A stretch of DNA of 52,635 bases from Candidatus Poribacteria bacterium WGA-3G (lineage in GTDB: Bacteria > Poribacteria > WGA-4E > WGA-3G): positions 23,997 to 76,631 of the forward strand of contig ASZN01000019.1 in NCBI GenBank assembly GCA_000406005.1. The letters are read 5' to 3'. Positions 33,797 to 42,126 of the stretch are shown here, one piece after another (positions within the stretch are counted from its first letter, which is position 1; every line of letters starts with the position of its first letter). The notes beneath the pieces were generated by a model. It was not told the origin of the DNA. It saw nothing but the letters and a program-made list of their open reading frames with translations, and ran no database searches. Both the position numbers and the translations under genes were made by a program.

Positions 33797-33924
33797 CTAT
33801 TCAATAGCGATTTCGACGGCTCGCTTTGCACATTCCAGAAGCTCTTTGGATCGCTTGCGGAGGTACTTCCAGTTCTCAAATAATTGTCCCCTGATGCGTT
33901 TATAATTTCAGTAATGTTATCCAT
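33797..33924 (-). pseudogene. Possible remnant of a small gene
   Basis: On the minus strand, the frame ending at 33797 reads RIRGQLFENWKYLRKRSKEL and then LECAKRAVEIAIE before a stop. It is protein-like, amphipathic and rich in Lys, Arg and Glu. It has no start codon and is closed by a TGA at its upstream end. A second frame begins with ATG at 33924 (MDNITEIINASG), suggesting a frameshifted small gene. No family was recognised, and the signal is weak because of the short length. Confidence 0.25.
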
Positions 33925-34009
33925 AATTATCGGTCATCCCCCAGAAACTGTTTCTTGCCCATCTGTTTCTGCCCTGTTCCTTATTTTTCTAAAACTAAAA
34001 TCCAATCAG

Positions 34010-34423
34010 CTAAGCCTGGATGAGCCGCTCCCGTTCTAATGCCTCTATTCGCTGACGGAGCAATTTGATTTCTTCTTGTTGATCGCGGAGTGCCCTAATT
34101 TCTGATTCTTGTTGATCGCGGTTTCGATTGTATTGATAAACAATAACCCCCATTGGCACTGCAACGAAAGCAATAATGGCAACGATCAAGGCAATGATTA
34201 AATGCCCTTGGAAGTCTATTCGTTTCCCTAAGGCTTGACTTTCAAAAGTGATACGTTGGTTCAGTTGTACTTCAACCTCATCAATACGTTGGCCCAACCG
34301 CACCTCAACCTCGCTGACAATCTGGCGGATCTTCTCCAAATCCTCAACGCTCAATTCGCCAAAGGCAGATGGACTGAAGCACAAAAGGCCCGCGATGGCA
34401 AGAAACATTCCTAACATTTTCAT
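34010..34423 (-). CDS. Small exported/membrane coiled-coil protein
   Basis: 137 residues from the ATG at 34423, which has GGAGAA upstream; the longer in-frame ATG at 34483 would put a non-signal extension before the signal peptide. Order: signal peptide (MLGMFLAIAGLLCFSPSAFG), an alpha-helical heptad region (SVEDLEKIRQIVSEVEVRLG), one TM helix (LIIALIVAIIAFVAVPMGVI), and a charged C-terminal coiled coil (QQEEIKLLRQRIEALERE). Two imperfect repeats (VEVRLGQRIDE, VEVQLNQRITF) occur in the first helix. No known domain was recognised; such layouts often serve as oligomerising membrane adaptors. Confidence 0.6.
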   Translation of the reverse strand: MKMLGMFLAIAGLLCFSPSAFGELSVEDLEKIRQIVSEVEVRLGQRIDEVEVQLNQRITFESQALGKRIDFQGHLIIALIVAIIAFVAVPMGVIVYQYNRNRDQQESEIRALRDQQEEIKLLRQRIEALERERLIQA

Positions 34424-34507
34424 AATCAATTCTCCACACTTTACCCGATAAATGCCGCTACACTTTACGAAATTATAGCACAATTACTGAGCGTCAGCAA
34501 TAGAATT

Positions 34508-35242
34508 TTAAGGAGCAGAGTGCCGAAAAGCGACAGCCACTATATCCATCGTCATCGCAACGAGCCAGTGAATCGCTGCGCCATAGAGGAATGACCGCGT
34601 TTCCAGTGCCAGTACGCCAAGCAATACACCCGCAATAACTGAACCGAGTGCCTCCGGCAGCGGTTTAGTATAGTGCAGGATAGCAAACGGAATCGTCTGA
34701 ATTAAAATAGCATAATTCCCGAACTTCCGTTCCAATCCGAAAAGCATAAACCCGCGAAAAAAGAATTCCCACGAAAACATATAAACACCGTACGCGAGTT
34801 GATACAATAAGAACGCCTGCCAACTGCTTGTAACTGCCTTGCTGAGCGGATATTTTTCTACAAAAGGCGGATACACGATAACGGCAAGGACAACCACAGG
34901 TATCATCAGAACCCATGCCATGCCTGTCACACGCCATCCGAGTTTCTGGTTTCCGAGCTGAACCCCGTAATTTTTTAGACGTTCCGATGTCCCAAATTTT
35001 GCAACGAGTGCGGGAAGAAGGAACAACGTAAACGCCGTGATCAAAAACCAGTAAAAATACGAGTGACTCTCAGGTAATGGGAGACTGTCAAAGTATTCTG
35101 TGAAGTGCCGCCTGAAAAAGCTTCGACGGCTATAATATCGGTGCAGCGTTAACAACAACGCAGAGGCAAGCAAAATAACAGTCGCTTGCCGTTCCCAACC
35201 CTGTAGATACTTTTCTTTCAGTGTTTGAATATGGATAATCAT
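34508..35242 (-). CDS. CPBP-family intramembrane protease (CAAX/Abi type)
   Basis: A 244-residue multi-pass membrane protein. The active-site motifs are SWEFFFRGFML (Glu159, Arg163), FAILHY (His190) and GAAIHWLVAM (His225). The canonical first motif is EExxxR, but the first Glu is Trp158 here, a variant that I believe occurs in part of the family. Hydrophobic segments near 20-35, 62-82, 105-125 and 140-160 agree with the fold. Family members cleave prenylated proteins, peptides or anti-sigma factors, or provide bacteriocin immunity. The substrate is unknown. The gene stands alone between the coiled-coil protein gene and a repeat. Confidence 0.8.
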   Translation of the reverse strand: MIIHIQTLKEKYLQGWERQATVILLASALLLTLHRYYSRRSFFRRHFTEYFDSLPLPESHSYFYWFLITAFTLFLLPALVAKFGTSERLKNYGVQLGNQKLGWRVTGMAWVLMIPVVVLAVIVYPPFVEKYPLSKAVTSSWQAFLLYQLAYGVYMFSWEFFFRGFMLFGLERKFGNYAILIQTIPFAILHYTKPLPEALGSVIAGVLLGVLALETRSFLYGAAIHWLVAMTMDIVAVAFRHSAP

Positions 35243-35344
35243 CTTGACTTCCCGTCAGTTTTACGGTATTATACCGTGAATGGGAAAAATTTGCAATTGA
35301 TGGACAGCGAAATGCAGAGCCATTCAATTGTCACACACCACTCT

Positions 35345-35372
35345 TGTAGGAGGGGTTTGTAACCCCGACTCT
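35345..35372. repeat. GC-rich hairpin repeat (family B)
   Basis: TGTAGGA is followed by GGGGTT (35352-35357), TGT, and AACCCC (35361-35366), then GACTC. The 15-bp core GGGGTTTGTAACCCC is identical to the core of the terminator at 15465-15487. No T tract follows, so it is unlikely to terminate. Confidence 0.65.
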
Positions 35373-35441
35373 TGCAGGTAGCAGTACGTATCCATTTCCA
35401 ATAATGCACAGAAAAAAACGAAAACTGAGCCTGACTGGTTC

Positions 35442-35990
35442 ATGGAGTGGAGTCAGGTTATTAGACTAAACCGGTGGGGCGCGAAGATTGTATACGAACA
35501 CTTTAATGCCAGAGCAGCGTATGCCTACGGTTTCCTCGAACGCCTTGTTACACGGTATCCAAAGAGTAGTTGGCGACCTGCCGCCGAATACTATCTCATT
35601 GAGCATGGATACAATGAACGTGAACCTGTTGAAAAATCTCTCAATGCCCACTACGACTACATCAAGAAATACGCCAAAACTGGGCTTACAGAAGTCTATA
35701 TGGCTTATCTTCGTATTGCACATGTCAACGATAACCTTTGGCAGGCGTTGAAATCACTGGGGGAAAGCGAGCACTACATCGGTTTCACCAGTGACAACAC
35801 GCAGAAGGACAAAGCAGATGCCCAGAGACACAAAGCGGAAGCACTCAAATATTACGCCAAGTTCATTGTAAGTGTCGGTGGATATAGTTATGGTAACGGG
35901 TTTTCAGATGAACTTCGGGAAACCCTCAAAAGATTTGAAAACCTCAAACAGGACAAAGAGTGGAACGAGTGGTATATCATTCTGGATTAG
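35442..35990 (+). CDS. Helical-repeat (TPR-like) protein, probably 5'-truncated
   Basis: 182 residues of mostly alpha-helical sequence. YAYGFLERLVTRYPKSSWRP followed by AAEYYLIEHGYN has the look of a TPR/BamD-like repeat, and further helices contain ALKYYAKFIVSVGG. The frame is open upstream from a stop at 35379 and still reads protein-like (KTEPDWFMEW), yet no start or ribosome site is found. The family B repeat ends only a few bases upstream. This suggests the gene lost its 5' part, including any signal sequence. Function is unknown, and it may be a pseudogene. The gene cluster starting at 36023 follows 32 bp downstream. Confidence 0.5.
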   Translation: MEWSQVIRLNRWGAKIVYEHFNARAAYAYGFLERLVTRYPKSSWRPAAEYYLIEHGYNEREPVEKSLNAHYDYIKKYAKTGLTEVYMAYLRIAHVNDNLWQALKSLGESEHYIGFTSDNTQKDKADAQRHKAEALKYYAKFIVSVGGYSYGNGFSDELRETLKRFENLKQDKEWNEWYIILD

Positions 35991-36022
35991 CAGAATTGTA
36001 GCGTAAAAGAAGCAGTGCCAAT

Positions 36023-37039
36023 ATGCTAAAACCTGAGCAGGTCAACCGCATCTTAATCATCAGACTCGCACCCCTCGGCGAAACAGTTTTGACAACACCT
36101 GTCATCCGTGCCTTGCGTGAACATTTTCGAGAGGCATATATCGCTTACATGGTAGCACCGACGCGGGAGGACCTGGTATCCGCAAACCCACATCTCAATG
36201 AAGTGTTGACCTATCAGGCTTCCGTGCCGAAACTCATCTACCAAATTGCACGGCGAAAATTTCAGATGGCGGTTATATTACAACCGACGTTCCGCTTGGT
36301 ATTACATACATTTCTTGCTCGAATCCCGCTTCGCGTCGGATTTGAAACGAACGCAGGAAGAAAAAAGTTGCTAAACATCGCAGTCCCGAATAATACCGCA
36401 CAACACGAGACGCAACGCTACCTTGATGTCGTTCGTGCACTCGGTGTTGAGATCACAGACGATGAACCGGAAGTGTTTGTCAATAGTGACGGTAAAGCGT
36501 GGACAGATAACTTTCTTAAAATCCAGAAGATTGATGATGGCAACCCTATTATCGGTCTCAACCCTGGAGCCGCTACCGTTTATCGGCGTTGGGATGCAGC
36601 GAATTTTGCCGTCCTCGGCGACCAACTTCACGAAATATACAAGGCACACATTGTTATCACGACCGGCCCGCGAGAAGGTAAGTTAGCCGACCAAGTCGTA
36701 GCACAGATGTCGCATTCGCCTGTTATTGTCAATCACGCAACCCCGATGCAACTTGCGGCACTCCTACAACGGTGTAACCTCTATATCAGTAACGATACGG
36801 GACCGATGCACCTCAGCACCGCCGTAAAAACACCCACGATCGCCTTGTTCGGCGCGTCAAATCTTATCCAGTGGGCACCGCCATGGAAAAAACATGCTGT
36901 TATCGCACGTAAAGAGTGTGAATTTATGAAAACGCTATCATCTAAGGAATGGGACGCACACCCAGATCGCGCACGCGAGAATCTTGAAGCGATTACCCCG
37001 AATACAGTCATGACAACAGTGGAGAAACTCATACAGTGA
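36023..37039 (+). CDS. Glycosyltransferase family 9 (heptosyltransferase-like)
   Basis: A 338-residue GT-B enzyme of the WaaC/WaaF/RfaQ type. The N-terminal RILIIRLAPLGETVLTTPVI is the acceptor-side signature. LNPGAATVYRRWDAANFAVL begins the nucleotide-sugar domain, and LYISNDTGPMHLSTAV is the family-defining D-T-G-P-x-H motif. These enzymes add heptose or related sugars to lipopolysaccharide core or surface glycans at the cytoplasmic face. The next gene begins inside its stop codon (GTGA overlap at 37036-37039), so it leads a three-gene operon. Confidence 0.9.
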   Translation: MLKPEQVNRILIIRLAPLGETVLTTPVIRALREHFREAYIAYMVAPTREDLVSANPHLNEVLTYQASVPKLIYQIARRKFQMAVILQPTFRLVLHTFLARIPLRVGFETNAGRKKLLNIAVPNNTAQHETQRYLDVVRALGVEITDDEPEVFVNSDGKAWTDNFLKIQKIDDGNPIIGLNPGAATVYRRWDAANFAVLGDQLHEIYKAHIVITTGPREGKLADQVVAQMSHSPVIVNHATPMQLAALLQRCNLYISNDTGPMHLSTAVKTPTIALFGASNLIQWAPPWKKHAVIARKECEFMKTLSSKEWDAHPDRARENLEAITPNTVMTTVEKLIQ

Positions 37040-38529
37040 ACACTAAACACAATCAGACAAACGGATTAGATGCCCAGCGTATACATAAATGTCTAACCGA
37101 TATCCGTTCCAGAATGGATCGGCAAGCACGCTTACAGACAGTTGCAACCACGTCTTTCTGTGGGCTTGTCCTCCTTGCTGCGCTATTCCTCCTAAACCGA
37201 TGGATTCTCCTACCGCTTCAGTTGTCGCTCGTCAGTTCAATTGTCATACTCGCTGCAATAGCAATAGGCATCTACCACAGTCTCAAAAAGCGCAAGGATT
37301 TGCTGTCTGTCGCACGCTTTACTGACGAAAAAATGGGACTCAAAGAGCGTCTCAGTACGGCAGCCGAGTTGATGCAGATGACACCCCAAAACGAATTCGC
37401 GCAACGCCAGATCCAAGATGCAGCGGAGACTGTAGTCACCTTAGACATCACAGAAATAAGTCCATACCGGGTTCCAAAATTCCTGAAACTGTTTCCAATT
37501 CCGCTTTTATTCATTGGACTCTCCTTCACCGTCCCTCCTTTCTATGAAGTACCGCAGCCACTCACCCCTCAACAACAGGAAATATTGGATAGAACCACTC
37601 AAGAACTTAGCGACAAACAGGTAAGCAACTCAGACCTACAGCAGCAAATCAACGACACCCTACAGAAGTTAAAAACCGCAACCGATTTTGATACGGCACA
37701 GAAACATCTCAGCAACTTAAAGAAAGAGGTACGCAAGCAGCAAGCCGAGCAAGCCGATGCTATCGCCGAAGCCACAGAAGCGAGTCAAAGTTTTCGCGGA
37801 ATGAATGCCGACCAACTCGCTGCAGAACTTGAGCATCTCACAGAACAGATTGAGATACCGCCAGAACTCCAAGCGGAACTTAAAGATCTCTTTGCACGCT
37901 TGGCTGAAGGTCTACCGAAGGGAGCACTCAGTGATGCATTGAATCAAGTTCAGGGCAAGGCTGTCACACCAGAGACGCTGCAAGACATCATCTCTGCACT
38001 TCAGAAGGTGGATACATCAGATGATCTGGCGCAATTGGAAGCACAACTCACTGCAAGCCAGAAAGAATTAGCATTGGCAGCAATCGAAACTGAAACGTCA
38101 AGTGGCGGAATTGCCAATAGCGATGGCGCACCCGGGCAAGATGTTGGTACGACCGAGGTACAAGGCACCGTGGAAAGCATATCCAATTCCGATCCACAGA
38201 CTGAATCCCAGACAACTGAAGCCGACGCAATAGAAAGCAGTCCAGATAGCGAAAACGCGACATCTCCACTCGTTGGCGAAGAAACACCGATTTTACAAAT
38301 GAATGGAAACCAGTTGACGCTTACAACAACCGATTCCGGCGATGCACAAGGTTTCTCCGATGTCTTTACAGGTGAGGTGCATGACGGTGCACCTGTCTAT
38401 CTACCTTTCAGCGATGCCGTTCTCAACGCGTCGCGCACTTACGCCGAGGCTATAGACAATAAACGCATCCCCGTCCGGTATCAAACACAGATTAAAGCCT
38501 ACTTGGAGGCAATTTCAAGAAAAAAATGA
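37036..38529 (+). CDS. Membrane-anchored coiled-coil protein of unknown function
   Basis: 497 residues from a GTG that overlaps the previous stop. Two close TM helices (SFCGLVLLAALFLLNRW; LVSSIVILAAIAIGIYH) are followed by a DEKMGLKERLSTAAEL segment and a third hydrophobic stretch (LFPIPLLFIGLSFTVPPF). A long Gln/Glu/Lys-rich coiled coil (about 180-340), a Ser/Thr/Glu-rich linker and a conserved-looking tail VYLPFSDAVLNASRTYAEAI complete it. The layout resembles the N-terminal part of DUF4175-like proteins. I do not recognise a function. Tight coupling with a GT9 enzyme and a TVP38 protein suggests a role at the cell envelope. Confidence 0.65.
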   Translation: MNTKHNQTNGLDAQRIHKCLTDIRSRMDRQARLQTVATTSFCGLVLLAALFLLNRWILLPLQLSLVSSIVILAAIAIGIYHSLKKRKDLLSVARFTDEKMGLKERLSTAAELMQMTPQNEFAQRQIQDAAETVVTLDITEISPYRVPKFLKLFPIPLLFIGLSFTVPPFYEVPQPLTPQQQEILDRTTQELSDKQVSNSDLQQQINDTLQKLKTATDFDTAQKHLSNLKKEVRKQQAEQADAIAEATEASQSFRGMNADQLAAELEHLTEQIEIPPELQAELKDLFARLAEGLPKGALSDALNQVQGKAVTPETLQDIISALQKVDTSDDLAQLEAQLTASQKELALAAIETETSSGGIANSDGAPGQDVGTTEVQGTVESISNSDPQTESQTTEADAIESSPDSENATSPLVGEETPILQMNGNQLTLTTTDSGDAQGFSDVFTGEVHDGAPVYLPFSDAVLNASRTYAEAIDNKRIPVRYQTQIKAYLEAISRKK

Positions 38530-39200
38530 AAAAAAGCATTCTTAAAATCGCGATTGCCCTGGGCATTGTCGCTATCGTTTATTTCGTATTGAAATCCTAT
38601 GGCGTGACAGACAATATCCGGCTGGAAAATGTTCCGAAGATCAAAACGTGGGTAGCAAGTTTTGGGGCAGTCGCGCCGCTGGTCTATATTGGACTCTACT
38701 TTGTGTCCACTGTCTTCTTTCTACCGGGTACCCCTGTAACCGTGTTAGCAGGTTTCGTGTTCGGTCCGCTGTGGGGTGTCCTCTACGCCTCTATAGCCTC
38801 TATTATTTCCGTATCTGCCGCATTTCTCATCGCCAGATACGTGGCTCGCGATCTCGTTGAAAACTGGGTCAAGGATAACGCACAATTCCGAAAAATAGAC
38901 ACCCAGGTTGAAGAACAGGGATGGCGGATCGTTATGCTTACGCGCTTAGTCCCTATCTTTCCGTTTAACCTCCAAAATTATGCCTATGGACTCACCAGCA
39001 TTCGGTTTACCACCTATGTTATTGTCTCTGCTATTTTTATGTTACCGGCGACGACGGTGTTTGTTCAACTCGGTGGGGCGTTTGTCAGTGGTGAGGGTAA
39101 TATCTGGAAGACGCTTCTCTATCTCGGAGCCGCTGGCGTACTTCTACTGTTACTATCGTTGCTTCCGAAATTTCTACAAAAGGACAAAACCAATTCGTGA
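38526..39200 (+). CDS. TVP38/TMEM64 family (VTT domain) membrane protein
   Basis: A 224-residue DedA-superfamily membrane protein. It has an N-terminal TM, then the VTT-domain core FFLPGTPVTVLAGFVFGPLW with the re-entrant loop prolines, AAFLIARYVARDLVENWV, and the second conserved loop LTRLVPIFPFNLQNYAYGLT. A C-terminal TM follows (LLYLGAAGVLLLLLSLLPKF). Relatives act as lipid scramblases or flippases, or in membrane homeostasis. The start codon overlaps the preceding stop (ATGA at 38526-38529), showing translational coupling in the GT9 operon. The next gene is convergent, 17 bp away. Confidence 0.88.
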   Translation: MKKSILKIAIALGIVAIVYFVLKSYGVTDNIRLENVPKIKTWVASFGAVAPLVYIGLYFVSTVFFLPGTPVTVLAGFVFGPLWGVLYASIASIISVSAAFLIARYVARDLVENWVKDNAQFRKIDTQVEEQGWRIVMLTRLVPIFPFNLQNYAYGLTSIRFTTYVIVSAIFMLPATTVFVQLGGAFVSGEGNIWKTLLYLGAAGVLLLLLSLLPKFLQKDKTNS

Positions 39201-39217
39201 GAGGACTTACGCATTTT

Positions 39218-40558
39218 TTAGCAGTTGCTATGCTGTCGAATTAATGCCGCAACTGCAGCGAATGCCTCTTCACGCGTACAGATTTCACCCGCAAATTGGC
39301 GATCCTCAATTTCTTTCAACAGGTTCCCAATCTGCTTCCCTTCTTTCAAGCGAAAGGTCTGAATCAGATCGTTTCCTGTGATGAGTTTTCCTTGATTGCG
39401 AACTGGCAAAATACGTTCATAGTAAGTATCAGCAACCTGTTTAAGGATTGCCGAGTCAATCGGATATAATGCAGCGGCGTACAGTAGCACTCCGAACCAA
39501 TCCGACAGATATGTTCTGAGAAAGTCTACTATCTGTTTATGCGTCAGCTCTGGCATTATCCGTTTAAATTCTGTACTTCCAGAGATGAGATTCGCCATAA
39601 ACTGCACCGTTTTTCGGCTCAACCGAAGGTGTTCGCCGATACTGCTCGGATTGTCTCCACAGAGAAAAGCAAGTTTGATGAAAGTACGTCGATCCGCCTC
39701 TACTCCCAATTCCTCTCGGAGATAGTCGTTAATCCCATTCCGATAAGCATCAAGTCCCGTAGGAATCGGACTTTTTTCAAAATCCTCAAGTGAGCACCAA
39801 GCACTATCCGTCCCACTAATTGATGGAACAACCTGTTCAAGTAATCCAACGCTCTCCAATTGTCTTAGATATGGATATGACTTTTTTACCTTAAAAATTT
39901 TGACCAATTCATCACGGCATCTTTCCATCGCCACGTTGGACAGCAACAACCGATGCTTTACAACCAAAGCGATCGCAGCCTCGGAAATCTCAAAATCCAA
40001 CTGCGCTGCGAATCTATAAACCCGCAGCAGACGCACCGGATCCTCTTGCACCACCCTTTCACTCGGAAACCGGAGTAGACCCGCTTCCAAATCCTTCATA
40101 CCACCACAGGGGTCAATTACTACGTGACAGGCGTTCTGCGCGCGCCCCTGCTTCGCGAACGTCTCCGTATTTTCAAACGCAACTGCCATCGCATTAATCG
40201 TGAGATCCCGTAGACGTAAGTCCTCAATGAGCGATGCCGCGCGGAATTGCGCGAAATCCATGCTGAGCCATAATCCGCCTGAAACATCCGACCGCTTAAC
40301 AACCACACGAGCAGTGGATGGGGCTTCTTCAAGCACGATGCACGTCGCTCTGATTCTCGCTGCAAACGCCTTCGCAAACGCAATCGCATCCGATGCTAAG
40401 GCGAAATCGATATCCGTCGTTTGGCGTTCGAGCAATAGATCCCTAACGCTGCCACCGACAAGATAGAGTTCTACGCCTCGCTTCTCGGCGAAATCGCCGA
40501 GTGCTTGCATAGCCTTATGCTCAAAGAGTTCTCGAAATGTGTCAGATACTAACTTCAT
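39218..40558 (-). CDS. CCA-adding / poly(A) polymerase family tRNA nucleotidyltransferase
   Basis: 446 residues of the class II nucleotidyltransferase family that builds or repairs the tRNA 3' CCA. The head has LYLVGGSVRDLLLERQTTDI, continuing with DFALA so that the catalytic D-x-D lies in TDIDFA. RDLTINAMA follows. The neck has DPVRLLRVYRFAAQLDFEI and MERCRDELVKI, the nucleotide-templating region. The C-terminal part (about 250-446) is helical and lacks an obvious HD motif. Family members can be full CCA-adding, A-adding or poly(A) polymerases, and this cannot be settled by eye. Its ATG overlaps the stop of the upstream YdjM-like gene by 4 bp (40555-40558). Confidence 0.9.
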   Translation of the reverse strand: MKLVSDTFRELFEHKAMQALGDFAEKRGVELYLVGGSVRDLLLERQTTDIDFALASDAIAFAKAFAARIRATCIVLEEAPSTARVVVKRSDVSGGLWLSMDFAQFRAASLIEDLRLRDLTINAMAVAFENTETFAKQGRAQNACHVVIDPCGGMKDLEAGLLRFPSERVVQEDPVRLLRVYRFAAQLDFEISEAAIALVVKHRLLLSNVAMERCRDELVKIFKVKKSYPYLRQLESVGLLEQVVPSISGTDSAWCSLEDFEKSPIPTGLDAYRNGINDYLREELGVEADRRTFIKLAFLCGDNPSSIGEHLRLSRKTVQFMANLISGSTEFKRIMPELTHKQIVDFLRTYLSDWFGVLLYAAALYPIDSAILKQVADTYYERILPVRNQGKLITGNDLIQTFRLKEGKQIGNLLKEIEDRQFAGEICTREEAFAAVAALIRQHSNC

Positions 40559-41175
40559 TGGTTCGCCCGTGCCTTCTGACGTTGCGCTTTCCGTGAACGA
40601 AAAAGAATACCATCCAGATACAGGTGCGACGCATAACCGACGAAACTTGCAACATAGAAAGGAAAACCACTAAGGAGAGCATCCGGAAGGTCATCCCAAT
40701 CCCGTAATCCATAGAAATCTGATACGAGATTAGCACCCGATGCCCATTCTGCATAGTCGGTATAGATCGGGATTAAAAGGAACACACCCGGAAGCAAAAT
40801 CATCGTAATCTTAGCGTGCGTCCATCCGCGGTGTTTACTCATTATCGGAAGCATCGCAAACAGACCTAATAGTGCCGATTCCAAGTACTTTTGTAAAAAA
40901 ACAATTAATACTACGTTCAGTACAAACAGGACACTGTAAAATATCTTTTGACTCTTGCTCTTAATATCAACATCTGGCCAGAGTCCGAACAGCACCGCGA
41001 TAACAAAACAACCGATGATCTGTAGAAAATCCAACACCGGTGGAATCGTCGGATTCCACGCCTCCGGTACCGTATCATAGAAGATTGGAACAGCAATAGT
41101 AGCGACAAGCGAGATGATGAAAAAGGTACTATAAGCCACTAACCCGCCGATCCAGTGTTCACGAAACATGCTCAT
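40555..41175 (-). CDS. YdjM-like inner-membrane metal-dependent hydrolase family protein
   Basis: A 206-residue membrane protein with about four or five TM helices. It carries the conserved polar motifs of the YdjM/DUF457 family: LWPDVDIKS (metal-binding Asp pair), SKHRGWTHA (His residues) and VGYASHLYLDGI. These form a putative metal site near the membrane, although no reaction is established. A second ATG at 41169 is possible. A TATAAT on the minus strand lies only about 8 bp upstream (41188-41183), hinting at a nearly leaderless transcript. It is translationally coupled to the CCA-enzyme gene downstream. Confidence 0.8.
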   Translation of the reverse strand: MSMFREHWIGGLVAYSTFFIISLVATIAVPIFYDTVPEAWNPTIPPVLDFLQIIGCFVIAVLFGLWPDVDIKSKSQKIFYSVLFVLNVVLIVFLQKYLESALLGLFAMLPIMSKHRGWTHAKITMILLPGVFLLIPIYTDYAEWASGANLVSDFYGLRDWDDLPDALLSGFPFYVASFVGYASHLYLDGILFRSRKAQRQKARANQ

Positions 41176-41242
41176 GCGAATAATTATAACGTACTTCGGA
41201 AAAAAATAAAATCGCTTTCTGCTGGAGAAGCAGCTTTTTAAT

Positions 41243-41271
41243 TTGACTTATAACATTGGATATGATACAAT
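41243..41271 (+). promoter_or_regulatory. Upstream promoter of the rimP-nusA-infB cluster
   Basis: TTGACT (41243-41248) and TACAAT (41266-41271) are separated by 17 bp. The leader to rimP would be about 390 nt and contains a second promoter and a terminator-like hairpin. Apart from a 34-codon reading frame without a ribosome site, the gap 41176-41664 holds no gene. Confidence 0.55.
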
Positions 41272-41422
41272 TATGTCATAATCTACGCCGAATCCTACTT
41301 ATGACGATGGTTTAGTGAGCAATCCATGTCCAAACAGAAGGAGGTTCAAACGGCGAGGTTATTGAGTTTTTTCAAACACATGAGTCCTCGATCCAACGGT
41401 TTTCTGAGGGTCGTGAATTGGC

Positions 41423-41451
41423 TTGACTAAATCAAGGAAAACAGGTATTAT
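41423..41451 (+). promoter_or_regulatory. Second promoter of the rimP-nusA-infB cluster
   Basis: TTGACT (41423-41428) and TATTAT (41446-41451) are separated by 17 bp, giving a leader of about 207 nt before rimP. Confidence 0.6.
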
Positions 41452-41597
41452 GTAACGATATCAGTGATAGACGACAATTGATAAGCCGTTACTTGGCAAT
41501 CGATAGAAGTTGTGTTAAGCAGTAAGTTTAAAATTAGCGGAGACACTTGTACCTCAGTGCGATGCCTGTCAACTGCACAACACAACATAAAACCAAC

Positions 41598-41637
41598 CGC
41601 GAGGGACCTCTATTATTGGGATAATTCGCGTTTTTTT
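41598..41637 (+). terminator. Terminator/attenuator-like hairpin in the rimP leader
   Basis: CGCGA (41598-41602) pairs with TCGCG (41626-41630), and the inner ATTAT (41612-41616) pairs with ATAAT (41621-41625). The stem has a 9-nt bulge on its 5' side and is followed by seven T. It lies downstream of both predicted promoters and only 27 bp before the rimP start, a position suited to attenuation. Confidence 0.5.
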
Positions 41638-41664
41638 ATAATTTTACATAGGATTTTTTCATAG

Positions 41665-42126
41665 GTGGATATGACAACAACCGAGAAAAACGCTATTATT
41701 GAGATGTTAACACCGATACTTGATAGCGACGGTATCGAACTCGTGGATGTAGAAACGCACCGACAGACCCTGCGACTCCTCATCTACAAACCAGACGGAC
41801 TCTCGGTGAAAGATTGCCAAGCCGTGAATCATATCGTACAACCGATTTTAGAAGTCCACGAGTTTTTCGCAGGCTATACACAGTTAGAAGTCGCCTCACC
41901 GGGGGTAGATAGACCCTTACGAACCGCCAGGGACTTCCAGCGAAATTGCGGGCGAACTGTCCGCATCCAAGTCAACTCCGAATCGGAAAACCAACAAGAA
42001 CACTATGTCCAAGGTGTCGTTGTAGAAGTCCAATCCGAAACGGTTGTCTTAGCACAAGACGGTGGAAAGAACGTCTCTGTTGAAATTTCACAGATTCGCA
42101 CGGCACATATACATCTGCAATGGTAA
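41665..42126 (+). CDS. rimP: Ribosome maturation factor RimP
   Basis: 153 residues from a GTG at 41665; an ATG at 41671 is possible, but the nearby AGGTGG would then be only 2 nt away. RimP assists 30S subunit assembly. It has the N-terminal alpha/beta domain DGIELVDVETHRQTLRLLIY, the switch DCQAVNHIVQPILEV and LEVASPGVDRPLRTARDFQR, the family signature, followed by a small SH3-like C-terminal domain. It heads the conserved rimP-nusA-infB cluster. A 267-bp gap separates it from nusA, which is unusually long for this operon. Confidence 0.95.
   Translation: MDMTTTEKNAIIEMLTPILDSDGIELVDVETHRQTLRLLIYKPDGLSVKDCQAVNHIVQPILEVHEFFAGYTQLEVASPGVDRPLRTARDFQRNCGRTVRIQVNSESENQQEHYVQGVVVEVQSETVVLAQDGGKNVSVEISQIRTAHIHLQW

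Noticed and set aside
41338..41356. GGTTCAAAC resembling a tRNA T-loop upstream of rimP
   Set aside because: The flanking bases do not form a T stem, and no acceptor, D or anticodon arm can be built around it.
41326..41430. A 34-codon frame starting MSKQKEVQTARLL in the rimP leader
   Set aside because: It has no ribosome binding site, resembles no known family, and overlaps the predicted second promoter, so I did not call it a gene.
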